Source: Joostella atrarenae (GTDB lineage: Bacteria; Bacteroidota; Bacteroidia; Flavobacteriales; Flavobacteriaceae). From it: a stretch of 64,000 nucleotides of DNA. This document shows positions 9,601 through 17,642 of this stretch, one piece after another; positions within the stretch are counted from its first letter, which is position 1; the number at the start of each line of letters is the position of its first letter. The position numbers and the translations under genes are program-made. Location of the stretch: positions 1-64,000 of the forward strand of contig NZ_JAETXX010000014.1 in the NCBI RefSeq assembly GCF_021764745.1, written 5' to 3'. The notes under the pieces are model-generated. The model had not been told where the DNA came from. It was given only the letters and a program-made list of their open reading frames with translations, and did no database searches.

Positions 9601-10838
9601 ATGCATTTAAATTTACTCCTGATAATGGAAAAATAAGAGTTAAAATTAAAGTGCGAAAAAATATAGCTAATTCTTCGTATGCTAATAAAATGGACTATGT
9701 AGAGATTGTAGTTAAAAACTCTGGGCATGGAATTCCGAAGGAGAAAATGAATAATATTTTTGAGCGGTTTTATGTTGATGGAGACAAAAAAGATAGAAAT
9801 CCTGAAGGAATGGGAATTGGCCTTTCTTTCGTTAAAAATCTTGTAAACCTTCATGTAGGGGAGATTACAGTTACTAGCAAAGAAAATATTGGAACGAAGT
9901 TTAAGATTTTAATTCCAAAGGATAAAGAAGCATATATTAATATTCCAGAAATAACTTGTAAAGAAGCTTCAGATAACGATTATTATGTGCGTTCTTCTGA
10001 AAGTGAATCTTTTGCAATTGGAATTAATGACGATATCGTTGACGGAAATTTACCTAGAACAAGTTCTAAGAAACCTGTTTTACTAATTGTAGATGACAAT
10101 AAAGATATTCGAACTTTTATAAATCAGGCCTTAAAAGAAGAATATTTTATTTATGAAGCTGAAAATGGGAAAAGTGGTTTTGAAATGGCAAAAAAGCACG
10201 CTCCAAATATTATTCTTACCGACTTATTGATGCCAGTAATGGATGGCATTGAATTATGTGAACAATTAAAAACAAACCCTACTACAAGTCATATCCCTAT
10301 CATTATGCTAACTGCTAAAGCTTCTCAAGAGAGTGAAATACAGGGCTTGAAAAATGGTGCAGATGATTATATCCGTAAGCCTTTTGATATGGATGCTCTT
10401 CAATTAAAACTAGCTAATATTATAAAGCAAAGGGAATTATTTAGAAAACGCTTTAATAGAGAGATTCATTTACAACCCAATGAGGTGACTGTAACCTCAA
10501 CTGACGAAAAATTTCTAAATCAAGCTATGGAGATTGTTGAGAAACATATGATGAATACCGATTTTAATGTTGAAATGCTTGTAAAAGAAATGGGTTATAG
10601 TCGAAGCAACCTCTATTTAAAATTCAAAGAATTAACAGGGCTGACTTCTAGTGAATTTATAAGAAATATACGACTAAAACGTGCGGTTCAGCTATTCGAA
10701 AATAGTGATTTAACAGTAAAAGAGGTGATGTACAAAACAGGTTTTAACACAGCATCTTATTTTTCTAAATGCTTTAAAAAACAGTTTGGAGTCATACCAA
10801 GTGAGTATGTACAGCAAAAAGGAAATAAAACAGATTAG
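6606..10838 (+). CDS. Hybrid two-component system regulator (HTCS)
   Basis: A 1410-residue one-protein signalling system typical of polysaccharide loci. In order: signal peptide (about 1-27); about fourteen Reg_prop beta-propeller repeats with the W-I/V-G-T pattern (about 35-735) that form the periplasmic sensor; a Y_Y_Y domain (about 745-820); one transmembrane helix (about 825-845); a HisKA dimerisation domain with the phospho-acceptor His880 in FTNISHEFRTP; HATPase_c with N, G1 and G2 boxes (about 985-1110); a receiver domain (about 1158-1275) with the phospho-acceptor Asp1206 in LTDLLMP; and an AraC-type DNA-binding domain (about 1303-1405). It senses an oligosaccharide and activates the locus. 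CATATGTT sites upstream of this gene and three other units are candidate targets. It is followed on the same strand by a sulfatase with a 114-bp gap. Confidence 0.95.
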   Translation: MAINKSTLPIIHFITIFLGISGVISAQQSNYFDHITTAEGLSQNDVNSIYQDVYGYMWFGTHDGLDKYDGYDFHVFKPDPNNDTSINSNLIFSIVGDTVGNLWIGTTGNGLTYLERDTGKFINFEHQEGNNKSISNNYVSRVLLDSKNRLWVGTNEGINMLKLHDSIAKSTFLRYNLEDKFTGFDKEVNTIGEIYEDNMGDIWVGATYGLYKLSRDNNGEAYFKHMNGYFNLPEVNNSSIAQDYNGNLYVGTSLGLYFIDVHDKRPQAELIYDGYYNELIIDQQNNIWGGTNNGLLLFENKNGTPKFVDRFVYNPRSNFSITKNIVKSLFIDDTGIIWVGTNGGGVNKLDPNRKKFDHVKKTVDPQSLSYDKIRSMYEDSNGTMWIGTEGGGLNMQLKSEGSLGQVKFKKFPSVHKAFVISEVDYLNRKELWIGAEGSPSLYRLNMNLTRPVQDKDFIPITELEKSVFSIKQDSDENIWLGTYSGGIYRYKLNTDKTAYQIDNFHHEKLNLNSLSNDIIRDILEDNEGNLWFATGNGLSFISYEERSKKTPNFKNYKNLKGAATSLSHNYVLSLFQDSKNNIWVGTFGGGLNKLVRNEKTNKVHFQVYTEANGLPNNVIKAILEDDKGDLWISTNQGLSMFNVESETFTNYDVNDGLQSNEFQELAYLKKDNGQLLFGGVNGYNSFYPSTIENNKIPSKTVITEFLINNNPIEVGKEVDDRVILNHAIENTDKIELAYNQNSFSFEFSALHYAAPQKNKFQYKLEGFDENWMKTDASKRFATYTNLEPGDYKLKVKSSNNDGLWDPTPSVLSIHIIPPFWKTELAYCTYILLIILILVLSWRYTIKNATKKHQLELDELEKEQTEELQRLKLEFFTNISHEFRTPLTLIKGPLEYIQKSGEQLNWKVLQEQLGLMNKNTDYLMRLVNQLLDFRKITQGKMRLVVRNTNIVSFIKEVSEPFQFLAQKKKIDFKIKTDDTSLKSWFDHDALEKILNNLLSNAFKFTPDNGKIRVKIKVRKNIANSSYANKMDYVEIVVKNSGHGIPKEKMNNIFERFYVDGDKKDRNPEGMGIGLSFVKNLVNLHVGEITVTSKENIGTKFKILIPKDKEAYINIPEITCKEASDNDYYVRSSESESFAIGINDDIVDGNLPRTSSKKPVLLIVDDNKDIRTFINQALKEEYFIYEAENGKSGFEMAKKHAPNIILTDLLMPVMDGIELCEQLKTNPTTSHIPIIMLTAKASQESEIQGLKNGADDYIRKPFDMDALQLKLANIIKQRELFRKRFNREIHLQPNEVTVTSTDEKFLNQAMEIVEKHMMNTDFNVEMLVKEMGYSRSNLYLKFKELTGLTSSEFIRNIRLKRAVQLFENSDLTVKEVMYKTGFNTASYFSKCFKKQFGVIPSEYVQQKGNKTD

Positions 10839-10865
10839 TTATACTTATAAATACGTCAAATTAGA

Positions 10866-10926
10866 CATATGTTGCCTAATTATAATGATCAGTTATAGAG
10901 GTGCACTTTTTGATAGCTTACTTTTA
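10866..10926 (+). promoter_or_regulatory. Candidate promoter and activator site of the first sulfatase
   Basis: CATATGTT at 10866-10873 begins a 46-bp step to TACTTTTA at 10919-10926, a 7 of 8 match to TAnnTTTG. The ATG is at 10953. The arrangement equals that before the L-galactose operon. Confidence 0.45.
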
Positions 10927-10952
10927 ATCCTAAATAAATTAACCATACTGTA

Positions 10953-12635
10953 ATGAAATACATTAAAGAAAATACATGGATATTGCTTTTAGTATCTATA
11001 GTGTTTTTATTTCCATCTTGTAAAGGAGAAAAAGAGGAAAAAGAAGTACAACCTAATATTTTGTATATCATGGCCGATGATCATACAACACAAGCATTTG
11101 GGGTGTATAAGAGTAGATTGGCTAAGTTAAATCCTACACCGAATATTGATAAAATTGCTAAAAATGGAGTTGTTTTTGATAATTGTTATGTAAATAATTC
11201 TATCTGTGTTCCAAGTAGAGCAGCTATTATAACGGGACAAAGAGCGCAAACAAATGGCGTAATCGACTTGGAAGGTGTTTTACCGCCAGATAGACAGTAT
11301 TTACCAAAAGAAATTAGCGCTCTGGGATATCAAACTGCAATTATAGGAAAATGGCATTTACATGAAGAACCTGCTGCATTTGATTATTATAAAGTTTTAC
11401 CTGTTCAAGGAAAATATTTTAATCCTGATTTTAGAGTAAAGGGAAATGGACAATGGCCAAATAACATTGAACATACTACAGGGCATTCTTCTGATGTTAT
11501 TACTAATTCTACACTAGATTGGTTGAAAAATAAAAGAGATCCCAGTAAACCATTTTTCTTAATGCATCATTTTAAGGCACCTCATGATGATTTTGAAAAT
11601 GCTCCTCGATATGATAATTATCTTGAAGAAGAGTTTATTCCTGAACCAGAAAGTTTGTATGATAATAAGTCAAATGGATCTATAGCTACTCGTGGTATAA
11701 ACGATTCTTTAACGCGAATTATCGGTTCTTCTGTATCTAGAAGGAATTTAATTCGTAATCAAGCTATGAATATATATCCTGATAGCAGCGTTTATAAAAA
11801 TTATAGAGATGCAAATGCTATTGCACAAAGTGAATATGTACCTTTTGATAATACTTCTGAAGAAAAAAATATTACTAAAAAAGTATATCAAGATTATCTA
11901 AAAAAATATTTGCGCTGTGTAAAAGGGGTAGATGATAATGTAAAAAGAATAATAGATTATTTGGATAAAGAAGGATTGTTAGAAAATACTATCATTGTAT
12001 ATACAGGAGACCAAGGGTTTATGCTTGGAGAACATGATTATATTGACAAACGATGGATGTATGAAGAATCCATGCGAATGCCGTTAATAGTAAGCTATCC
12101 AAAGAAAATAAAAGAAGGAATTAGAACGGATGCAATTGTTAATAATACTGATTTTGCACCAACACTAATAGAGTTAGCAGGAGGTAAGAAACCAACTTAT
12201 ATGCAGGGTAATAGTTTTAAAGAAATCCTAGAAACGGGTAAAGAACCAAAAGATTGGCAGCAGTCAACTTACTATCGTTATTGGATGCATATGGCTCATA
12301 AGCATGGTAATCCTGCTCATTTTGGAATTCGGACAAAGAAATATAAACTTATTTTTTTCTACGGAAGGTATTGGGTAGATACAGATGACCCAAAAGCAAC
12401 ATGGAATAAGGACAGTTGGGGTAATGATTTTACGAGAAAAACACCTGTTGCATGGGAGTTTTATGATTTGGAAAAAGATCCTAATGAAATGAATAATGCC
12501 TATAAAGATCCCAATTATAATAAGATTATAGATAGCTTAAAGTTAGAACTTATAAAACTTAGAAAGCAATTAAATGAAACTGATAAAAACTACCCTCATA
12601 TTCAAAAGGTAATCGATGCTCATTGGAATGATTAA
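10953..12635 (+). CDS. Secreted S1-family sulfatase
   Basis: A 560-residue exported sulfatase with lipobox LFPSC (about residue 23). The formylglycine motif is CVPSR at Cys85. Calcium-binding carboxylates are visible in MADDH near residue 42 and in YTGDQG near residue 350, and GKWH carries the usual lysine and histidine. The length is normal for family S1. It hydrolyses a sulfate ester from an algal galactan or its oligosaccharides. Given the L-galactose operon alongside, L-galactose-6-sulfate is a reasonable but unproven substrate. It needs an anaerobic sulfatase-maturing enzyme or equivalent, which is not in the window. It is convergent with the RhaM-like gene and shares a bidirectional terminator with it. 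Confidence 0.9.
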   Translation: MKYIKENTWILLLVSIVFLFPSCKGEKEEKEVQPNILYIMADDHTTQAFGVYKSRLAKLNPTPNIDKIAKNGVVFDNCYVNNSICVPSRAAIITGQRAQTNGVIDLEGVLPPDRQYLPKEISALGYQTAIIGKWHLHEEPAAFDYYKVLPVQGKYFNPDFRVKGNGQWPNNIEHTTGHSSDVITNSTLDWLKNKRDPSKPFFLMHHFKAPHDDFENAPRYDNYLEEEFIPEPESLYDNKSNGSIATRGINDSLTRIIGSSVSRRNLIRNQAMNIYPDSSVYKNYRDANAIAQSEYVPFDNTSEEKNITKKVYQDYLKKYLRCVKGVDDNVKRIIDYLDKEGLLENTIIVYTGDQGFMLGEHDYIDKRWMYEESMRMPLIVSYPKKIKEGIRTDAIVNNTDFAPTLIELAGGKKPTYMQGNSFKEILETGKEPKDWQQSTYYRYWMHMAHKHGNPAHFGIRTKKYKLIFFYGRYWVDTDDPKATWNKDSWGNDFTRKTPVAWEFYDLEKDPNEMNNAYKDPNYNKIIDSLKLELIKLRKQLNETDKNYPHIQKVIDAHWND

Positions 12636-12694
12636 GTAATGAATATTTATAAATTCAAATTATAGTTAAATTGGTTAGTTAAATATGTTTGATT

Positions 12695-12726
12695 AAAGCC
12701 CATTCCTGATATATGGAATGGGCTTT
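12695..12726. terminator. Bidirectional terminator between convergent units
   Basis: A perfect 12-bp stem, AAAGCCCATTCC at 12695-12706 with GGAATGGGCTTT at 12715-12726, with A and T tails on both sides. It lies between the sulfatase stop (12635) and the end of the minus-strand L-galactose operon (12769). Confidence 0.85.
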
Positions 12727-12768
12727 ATTTCTTGTAGATTCTATAGTTAAGAATGTATGCTGTCAAAT

Positions 12769-13113
12769 TTATTCTAATTTAAAGATTTGTTCTGTTGGAA
12801 GCCATTTAATTCCTTTTGGAGCCCATGGAAGCTCTTGTTGAAAATTCTGCATTAAACTTTCCCATTCTTGTACCTTTTTATTGTTTGCATCCATATAAGC
12901 TTTGGTATCAAAATCGAAAGTTTCATTAACTTCCATAACCATAAACAGTCTATTGCCAGTTAGATAAATTTCCATATCAAGGATACCAGCCTCTTTAATT
13001 GATTTAGTTATCTCTGGCCAGGCATTACCCGCAGCATGATATTCTTTGTATTTTTCTATTAGTTGTTGGTCTTGTTTAAGGTCACAAGCCATACAATGTC
13101 TTTTAGTTTTCAT
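12769..13113 (-). CDS. L-rhamnose mutarotase (RhaM/DUF718) family, probable L-galactose mutarotase
   Basis: An approximately 115-residue protein of the RhaM fold, a small ferredoxin-like dimer that interconverts alpha and beta anomers of L-sugars. The start is placed at the Met that begins MKTKRHCMACDLKQ, which matches the family start. The open frame extends a further 45 bases upstream, but that part is not family-like and would overlap the transporter more deeply. Visible family features are CMACDLK, EYHAAGNAWPEI and NRLFMVMEV, and the tail PWAPKGIKWLPTEQIF. It ends the L-galactose operon and overlaps the FucP-like gene by 11 bases. L-fucose and L-galactose share ring configuration, so either could be the substrate. 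Confidence 0.85.
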   Translation of the reverse strand: MKTKRHCMACDLKQDQQLIEKYKEYHAAGNAWPEITKSIKEAGILDMEIYLTGNRLFMVMEVNETFDFDTKAYMDANNKKVQEWESLMQNFQQELPWAPKGIKWLPTEQIFKLE

Positions 13114-14431
13114 CAGCAGTATGATATTTTTTATAAACGTTTCTACTATATATCGCAATTACAATAAAACAAAGAAGTGGGAGAATAAATGAAAAATTTA
13201 CTTCAGGTACACCAAGAATTAATGTGTCGGTATATCCATCGCCTCCTATATCTAAAATAATTCCCTGTAGAGTGGGCATAAGTGCACCTCCTACAATAGC
13301 CATTACTAAAAAGGCCGCTCCAAATTTAGCATCTTCCCCTTGTCCTTCTAATGCAATTCCGTAAATAGTTGGAAACATGATAGACATAAAAAATGATACA
13401 GTTACTAAGGCGTAAAGTCCAATATATCCAGGAATAAAAATGGTAATTAATGTTGCAACCATAGCTCCTATGGAAAATATAAATAGTAGTTTTCCTGAAT
13501 TAATATAACGTAGTAACGCTGTACCTATCCATCTACCAATTAAAAAGACGATCAGTGCAATGATTCCATATTTTACAGCTGTTTGGTTATCTATTCCGAT
13601 AGATTCCGCATATTGATATAAATAAGTCCAACACATTATTTGAGCCCCTACATAAAAAGCTTGAGCTATTACCCCTCCATAAAATTTAGGATGTGAGAAA
13701 AGTCTTTTTATGGCATCTTTAATGTTTACCTTAGATTCTTGTTCTTTATTTTTAGGCATTTTAACAATAAAAATCAATATAAAAAAGGCAATTACAACGA
13801 GGCCTAAGATTACATATGGATTTCTAATAACTGCAAGGTCACTGGTTCTTATAGTAGCTTTTGCAGTCTCAGATAAAGTTTCATACACAGAGTTTCCTTG
13901 AGAATCTAAGTCATCTGATTGTAGGGCCCCTAAAATAAAATTTTGAGCGACTATAAGTCCTCCTAAGGCTCCGATAGGATTAAAAGCTTGTGCTAGATTG
14001 AGTCGCTGTGTAGCAGTTTCAGGAGCTCCCATAGATAATATATAAGGATTAGCAGTTGTTTCTAAAAAAGCTAAGCCAAAAGTGAGTATGTATAATGCTG
14101 CCAAGAAGTAAACAAATTCTTGATATGCAGCAGCTGGGATAAAAAGTAAGGCACCTATAGCATAAAGAGCCAAGCCTAAAAGGATTCCTTTTTTATATGA
14201 GTATTTATTAACAAAGATAGCAGCGGGTAGTGCCATTGTAAAGTATCCTCCATAAAAAGCTAATTGTACTAAAGAGGCTTGAAAATTATTAAGCTCCAAG
14301 ACTTTCTTAAAAGCAGATACCATAGGATTGGTAATATCATTTGCAAAGCCCCATAAAGCAAATAAAGAGGTAATTAAAATGAATGGTATTAAAACTTTCT
14401 TTGAAACAATAGCATGGGTGTGTTTTTTCAT
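13103..14431 (-). CDS. fucP: FucP-like MFS sugar:proton symporter, probable L-galactose importer
   Basis: A 442-residue inner-membrane transporter with twelve predicted helices. It has FucP signatures: LWGFANDITNPM in helix 1, GGYFTMALPAA in helix 2, LAFLETTANPY (helix 4) and RLNLAQAFNPIGA (helix 5). E. coli FucP carries L-fucose and also accepts L-galactose, so import of L-galactose fits both the family and the operon. It lies between the SDR dehydrogenase gene (51-bp gap) and the mutarotase gene. L-fucose remains possible as a substrate, but no fucose-specific catabolic enzyme is present. Confidence 0.87.
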   Translation of the reverse strand: MKKHTHAIVSKKVLIPFILITSLFALWGFANDITNPMVSAFKKVLELNNFQASLVQLAFYGGYFTMALPAAIFVNKYSYKKGILLGLALYAIGALLFIPAAAYQEFVYFLAALYILTFGLAFLETTANPYILSMGAPETATQRLNLAQAFNPIGALGGLIVAQNFILGALQSDDLDSQGNSVYETLSETAKATIRTSDLAVIRNPYVILGLVVIAFFILIFIVKMPKNKEQESKVNIKDAIKRLFSHPKFYGGVIAQAFYVGAQIMCWTYLYQYAESIGIDNQTAVKYGIIALIVFLIGRWIGTALLRYINSGKLLFIFSIGAMVATLITIFIPGYIGLYALVTVSFFMSIMFPTIYGIALEGQGEDAKFGAAFLVMAIVGGALMPTLQGIILDIGGDGYTDTLILGVPEVNFSFILPLLCFIVIAIYSRNVYKKYHTADEN

Positions 14432-14482
14432 AAGGTTAATTTAACTGCGTAATATTATAATTTTTTTTATTGTAGCTATACG

Positions 14483-15274
14483 TTACTGTGGAAGTAATGA
14501 GCGGTCTAAGTGTACATATCCTCCATCAATGAATATAAATTGCCCAGTTGTATGAGAGGAAATATTAGAAATAGTGAATAAACATGCATTTGCGATTTCC
14601 TCAGGGGTAGTCATTCTATTTTCTAGTGGGATTTTTTTTGTGATTGCTTTTAATTTTTCTTGCCCATTTTGAAGGGAATCAATCCAGTTTTCATAGGCAG
14701 GAGTATAGCTTTCTGCAATGATAATAGCATTGGATCGGATTTTGTAGTTAATAAGATCAACAGCCCATTCTCTAGTTAATCCTAAAACACCTCCTTTTGA
14801 TGCTGCATAACCAGAAGTTCCGCCTTGTCCTGTTAATGCGACTTTAGACCCTATGTTTAAGATGTTTCCTTTAGAAGCTTTTAAAAGGGGTAATGCATAT
14901 TTTACCATGGCAAAATAGCTAACTAAATTTAATTGGAGTGACTTCATAAATTCTTCAATGCTACCATTAATTCCAACTCCATCATTTACACCAACATTAT
15001 TTATAATAACATCTATACGATGGTATTTATCTTCCACAGTTTTTATAGCCTTTTCAATTTGTTTGGTGTCAGTGAGATCTGTTTTAACAAAGAGGCTATC
15101 AATACCTTTATCATTCAATTCTTTTTGGTATTCAAAACCACGGTCATTTCTACAAATAATAACAGGAATTGCTCCTTCATTTGCCAATGATTGAACGATG
15201 GTCTCTCCTATACTTCCTTTTATTCCAGCTGCTCCAGTTACTAAAACAACCTTATCTTTTAATTGTAAATCCAT
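14483..15274 (-). CDS. SDR dehydrogenase, probable L-galactose (L-fucose-type) 1-dehydrogenase
   Basis: A 263-residue short-chain dehydrogenase/reductase. It shows the cofactor motif TGAAGIKGSIG (about residues 14-24), NNVG (about 91-94), the active-site Ser in IGSK, and YAASKGG with the catalytic Tyr and Lys. It lies 3 bases after the lactonase-like gene. SDRs in this position oxidise L-fucose or other L-sugars to the 1,5-lactone with NAD(P)+. With the next enzyme a lactonase and the later steps leading through tagaturonate, L-galactose is the expected substrate. The exact sugar is inference. Confidence 0.8.
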   Translation of the reverse strand: MDLQLKDKVVLVTGAAGIKGSIGETIVQSLANEGAIPVIICRNDRGFEYQKELNDKGIDSLFVKTDLTDTKQIEKAIKTVEDKYHRIDVIINNVGVNDGVGINGSIEEFMKSLQLNLVSYFAMVKYALPLLKASKGNILNIGSKVALTGQGGTSGYAASKGGVLGLTREWAVDLINYKIRSNAIIIAESYTPAYENWIDSLQNGQEKLKAITKKIPLENRMTTPEEIANACLFTISNISSHTTGQFIFIDGGYVHLDRSLLPQ

Positions 15275-15277
15275 ATC

Positions 15278-16105
15278 TTATAAATTATAAAATTCTATTG
15301 CATTTTCACCCCAAAAAGCAGCTTGTTCACTATTAGATAAACGAGTTACAAATTGAGATACTAATTTTTTAACTTCATTATAATTCCCAGCCACTAAACA
15401 TACCGGCCAATCAGATCCAAACATAATTCGTTTTGGACCGAAGCTCGCTAATATTAGCTCCATATATGGAACTATTTGCTCATAATTCCATTGTTTATAA
15501 TCGGCTTCTGTGATCATCCCAGAAAGTTTGCAATACACATTTTCATGTTTTGATATAGCGTTTATTAAAGTAGCCCAACCGCTATAAAACCCATCTTTTA
15601 TATATGGTTTTGCTATATGATCTATTACAAATTTTTGATTAGGAAATCGCTCTATGAATTCTAAAGTAGCTCCTAGTTGGTGTGGAAATACAAGAATATC
15701 ATAACTGAGCTGATATTTTTCTAATAGAGAAACTCCATTACTAAAAGATTTTCTGAGAACAAAATTTGGATCTTCTTCCCCTTGTACAATATGTCTAACA
15801 CCTTTAAATAAAGAGTTAGATGCATATTGTTCTATGCTCTTTTCTATGTTATTATTTTGAAGGTCTAACCAACCTACAACACCTTTAATAAAGTTATTAT
15901 CGGCAGCAAGTTTTAAGAGGAAATCATTTTCTTCTAAGGTTTGGTCTGCTTGAACTGCAACACACCCGGTAATAGAATGCTGATTGTATATTGGTTTTAA
16001 ATCTTTTGGAAGGAAATCCCTACGGATAACTTTCATTTCATCATTTATCCAAGAATGCTTTTCAATTTCATAATTCCAAAAATGCTGATGACTATCGATA
16101 ATCAT
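15278..16105 (-). CDS. Amidohydrolase (COG3618), probable L-galactono-lactonase
   Basis: A 275-residue metal-dependent hydrolase of the TIM-barrel COG3618 group, which includes L-fuconolactonase and L-rhamnono-lactonase. The start MIIDSHQHFWNY carries the first metal histidines. Further along are DHIAKP (about residue 158) and the terminal MFGSDWPVC motif with the metal aspartate (about residue 233). It opens the lactone formed by the SDR to the free aldonate. The spacing is 4 bp from UxaB and 3 bp to the SDR, so it is part of one operon. Confidence 0.83.
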   Translation of the reverse strand: MIIDSHQHFWNYEIEKHSWINDEMKVIRRDFLPKDLKPIYNQHSITGCVAVQADQTLEENDFLLKLAADNNFIKGVVGWLDLQNNNIEKSIEQYASNSLFKGVRHIVQGEEDPNFVLRKSFSNGVSLLEKYQLSYDILVFPHQLGATLEFIERFPNQKFVIDHIAKPYIKDGFYSGWATLINAISKHENVYCKLSGMITEADYKQWNYEQIVPYMELILASFGPKRIMFGSDWPVCLVAGNYNEVKKLVSQFVTRLSNSEQAAFWGENAIEFYNL

Positions 16106-16109
16106 ATTT

Positions 16110-17567
16110 TTAATTTTCTAGATTAATTGCAGATAAACTATTCAAAACCCCCATGCTTAAGATGGAGTTTATGTATTGTTCTAATAAAATTGTTAATTCT
16201 GGAAATTGTGTTAAGTCGTTCTCAAATAAGAGTTCACTCTTTGCAATTATATGTGTAAACTGATTAATGCTTATTCTTTCCTTATTTAAATCATCCCACT
16301 GTCTTTTAAAGAATTTTAGATATTTTTCATCATCTTTTAAAGGGATTTCTGTCTCTTGATATTTGCCTTTATAAAAAACGATTAATGCAGCAAGTGAAAA
16401 GATAATATGCTTTGGAGGACTATTTTTTTGCTCGTAAAAATCAATTAGAGTAGGGAGTAAGCGTGTACGAAACTTCGTAATGCTATTTAAAGAAATTCTA
16501 ATAAGCTGATGTTCTAAATATGGGTTTTTAAACCTATTTAAAGTATCGTTAATAAAGTTTTCAATTTCATTTTCAGAGAATTCCTTGCTCATTATAGGCA
16601 TTACTTCCAGTTGTAAAAAGTTTTGTACGAAGTTCAATAGCTCTTGCTGTTTCATTACATCTTTTACCGTTTTTATTCCGGCCAAATAAGCTACAGGAAC
16701 CATGGCAGTATGTGCTCCATTAAGTACTCTAACTTTTAATTTTCTATAGGGAGTTAAATCATTTACAAATTTAACTTGCAAATCAGTTTGTGAAAAAGGA
16801 AGTTCCTTAGCAATAAAATCTGGTCCCTCAATTAACCAGCTATGGTAGGTTTCTCCAACAACCAAAAGCTCGTCTTTATACCCTTTCTCTTTATAAATTT
16901 TTTCAGATAATTTTTCTGAATATCCTGAAACAATACGATCTACCAATGTATTACAGAAATAATTACTTTTTAAAATCCATTCTTTAAAATCATTAGGTAA
17001 TTCCCAAAGATTGATGTAATCAATAATTGCTTTTTGCAAGGACGTTCCGTTACTTTCAATTAATTCACATGGTAGAAAGATGCACCCTTTATCTTTTTCA
17101 CCGTTAAAGTGATTGTATCGTGTAAAGAGCCATTGTGTTAATTTAGCAGGGAATTCTTTGGCAGGTGTATCTTCTAATAAATCATTATTATTAAAGGTAA
17201 TTCCCGCTTCTGTAGTGTTCGAAATAATGAAGCGAATACTTGGAATTTTAGCAGTAGCTATGTAAGCATCATATTCATTGTAAGAATGTATGATATTACT
17301 TATGCAATTTATAGTTCTAGTTATGGAGGAGGCCTTTTCATCTTTAATACCTTCTAAAATTATATTGTAATGACCATTCTGATTTTTTAATGCAGCATAA
17401 TCACCGCTTTTAGTAGGCTTGACAATAATAATATTTCCATTAAATGAAGTTTTTTCATTTAAAACCTCTATAAAATCATCTATAAACGCTCTTAAAAAGT
17501 TACCTCCACCAAATTGTAAAACTTTAGCGGGGTTATCTCTTGTTGTATGTATTTTATTTGACTTCAT
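16110..17567 (-). CDS. uxaB: Tagaturonate reductase (altronate oxidoreductase)
   Basis: A 485-residue member of the polyol-specific long-chain dehydrogenase family. The Rossmann start reads VLQFGGGNFLRAF, and the catalytic region has KLRVLNGAHTAMVPVAYLAG with the conserved Lys, Asn and His. The length matches E. coli UxaB (about 483). It reduces D-tagaturonate to D-altronate with NADH. No uronate isomerase (UxaC) is nearby, so galacturonate is unlikely to be the source of tagaturonate; the zinc dehydrogenase at 21056-22063 is the likely source instead. Confidence 0.88.
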   Translation of the reverse strand: MKSNKIHTTRDNPAKVLQFGGGNFLRAFIDDFIEVLNEKTSFNGNIIIVKPTKSGDYAALKNQNGHYNIILEGIKDEKASSITRTINCISNIIHSYNEYDAYIATAKIPSIRFIISNTTEAGITFNNNDLLEDTPAKEFPAKLTQWLFTRYNHFNGEKDKGCIFLPCELIESNGTSLQKAIIDYINLWELPNDFKEWILKSNYFCNTLVDRIVSGYSEKLSEKIYKEKGYKDELLVVGETYHSWLIEGPDFIAKELPFSQTDLQVKFVNDLTPYRKLKVRVLNGAHTAMVPVAYLAGIKTVKDVMKQQELLNFVQNFLQLEVMPIMSKEFSENEIENFINDTLNRFKNPYLEHQLIRISLNSITKFRTRLLPTLIDFYEQKNSPPKHIIFSLAALIVFYKGKYQETEIPLKDDEKYLKFFKRQWDDLNKERISINQFTHIIAKSELLFENDLTQFPELTILLEQYINSILSMGVLNSLSAINLEN

Positions 17568-17596
17568 ATTTACTTCAATAAAAGGGTTTCTCTACT

Positions 17597-17624
17597 GATA
17601 AATGTTATCGAATCTATCGTAGAT
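17597..17624. repeat. Two adjacent small dyads between uxaA and uxaB
   Basis: GATAA-ATG-TTATC at 17597-17609 and ATCTA-TCG-TAGAT at 17612-17624, both perfect 5-bp arms around three bases, lie in the 75-bp gap between the UxaA stop and UxaB start. They could be RNA elements or an internal operator. The evidence is only the symmetry. Confidence 0.35.
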
Positions 17625-17642
17625 GTTATTGGTTATAATTAC

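Noticed and set aside
13114-13158. Longer start for the RhaM-like gene
   Set aside because: The extra 15 residues are not family-like and would push the overlap with the transporter gene to 56 bases. The Met at 13113 fits the family start.
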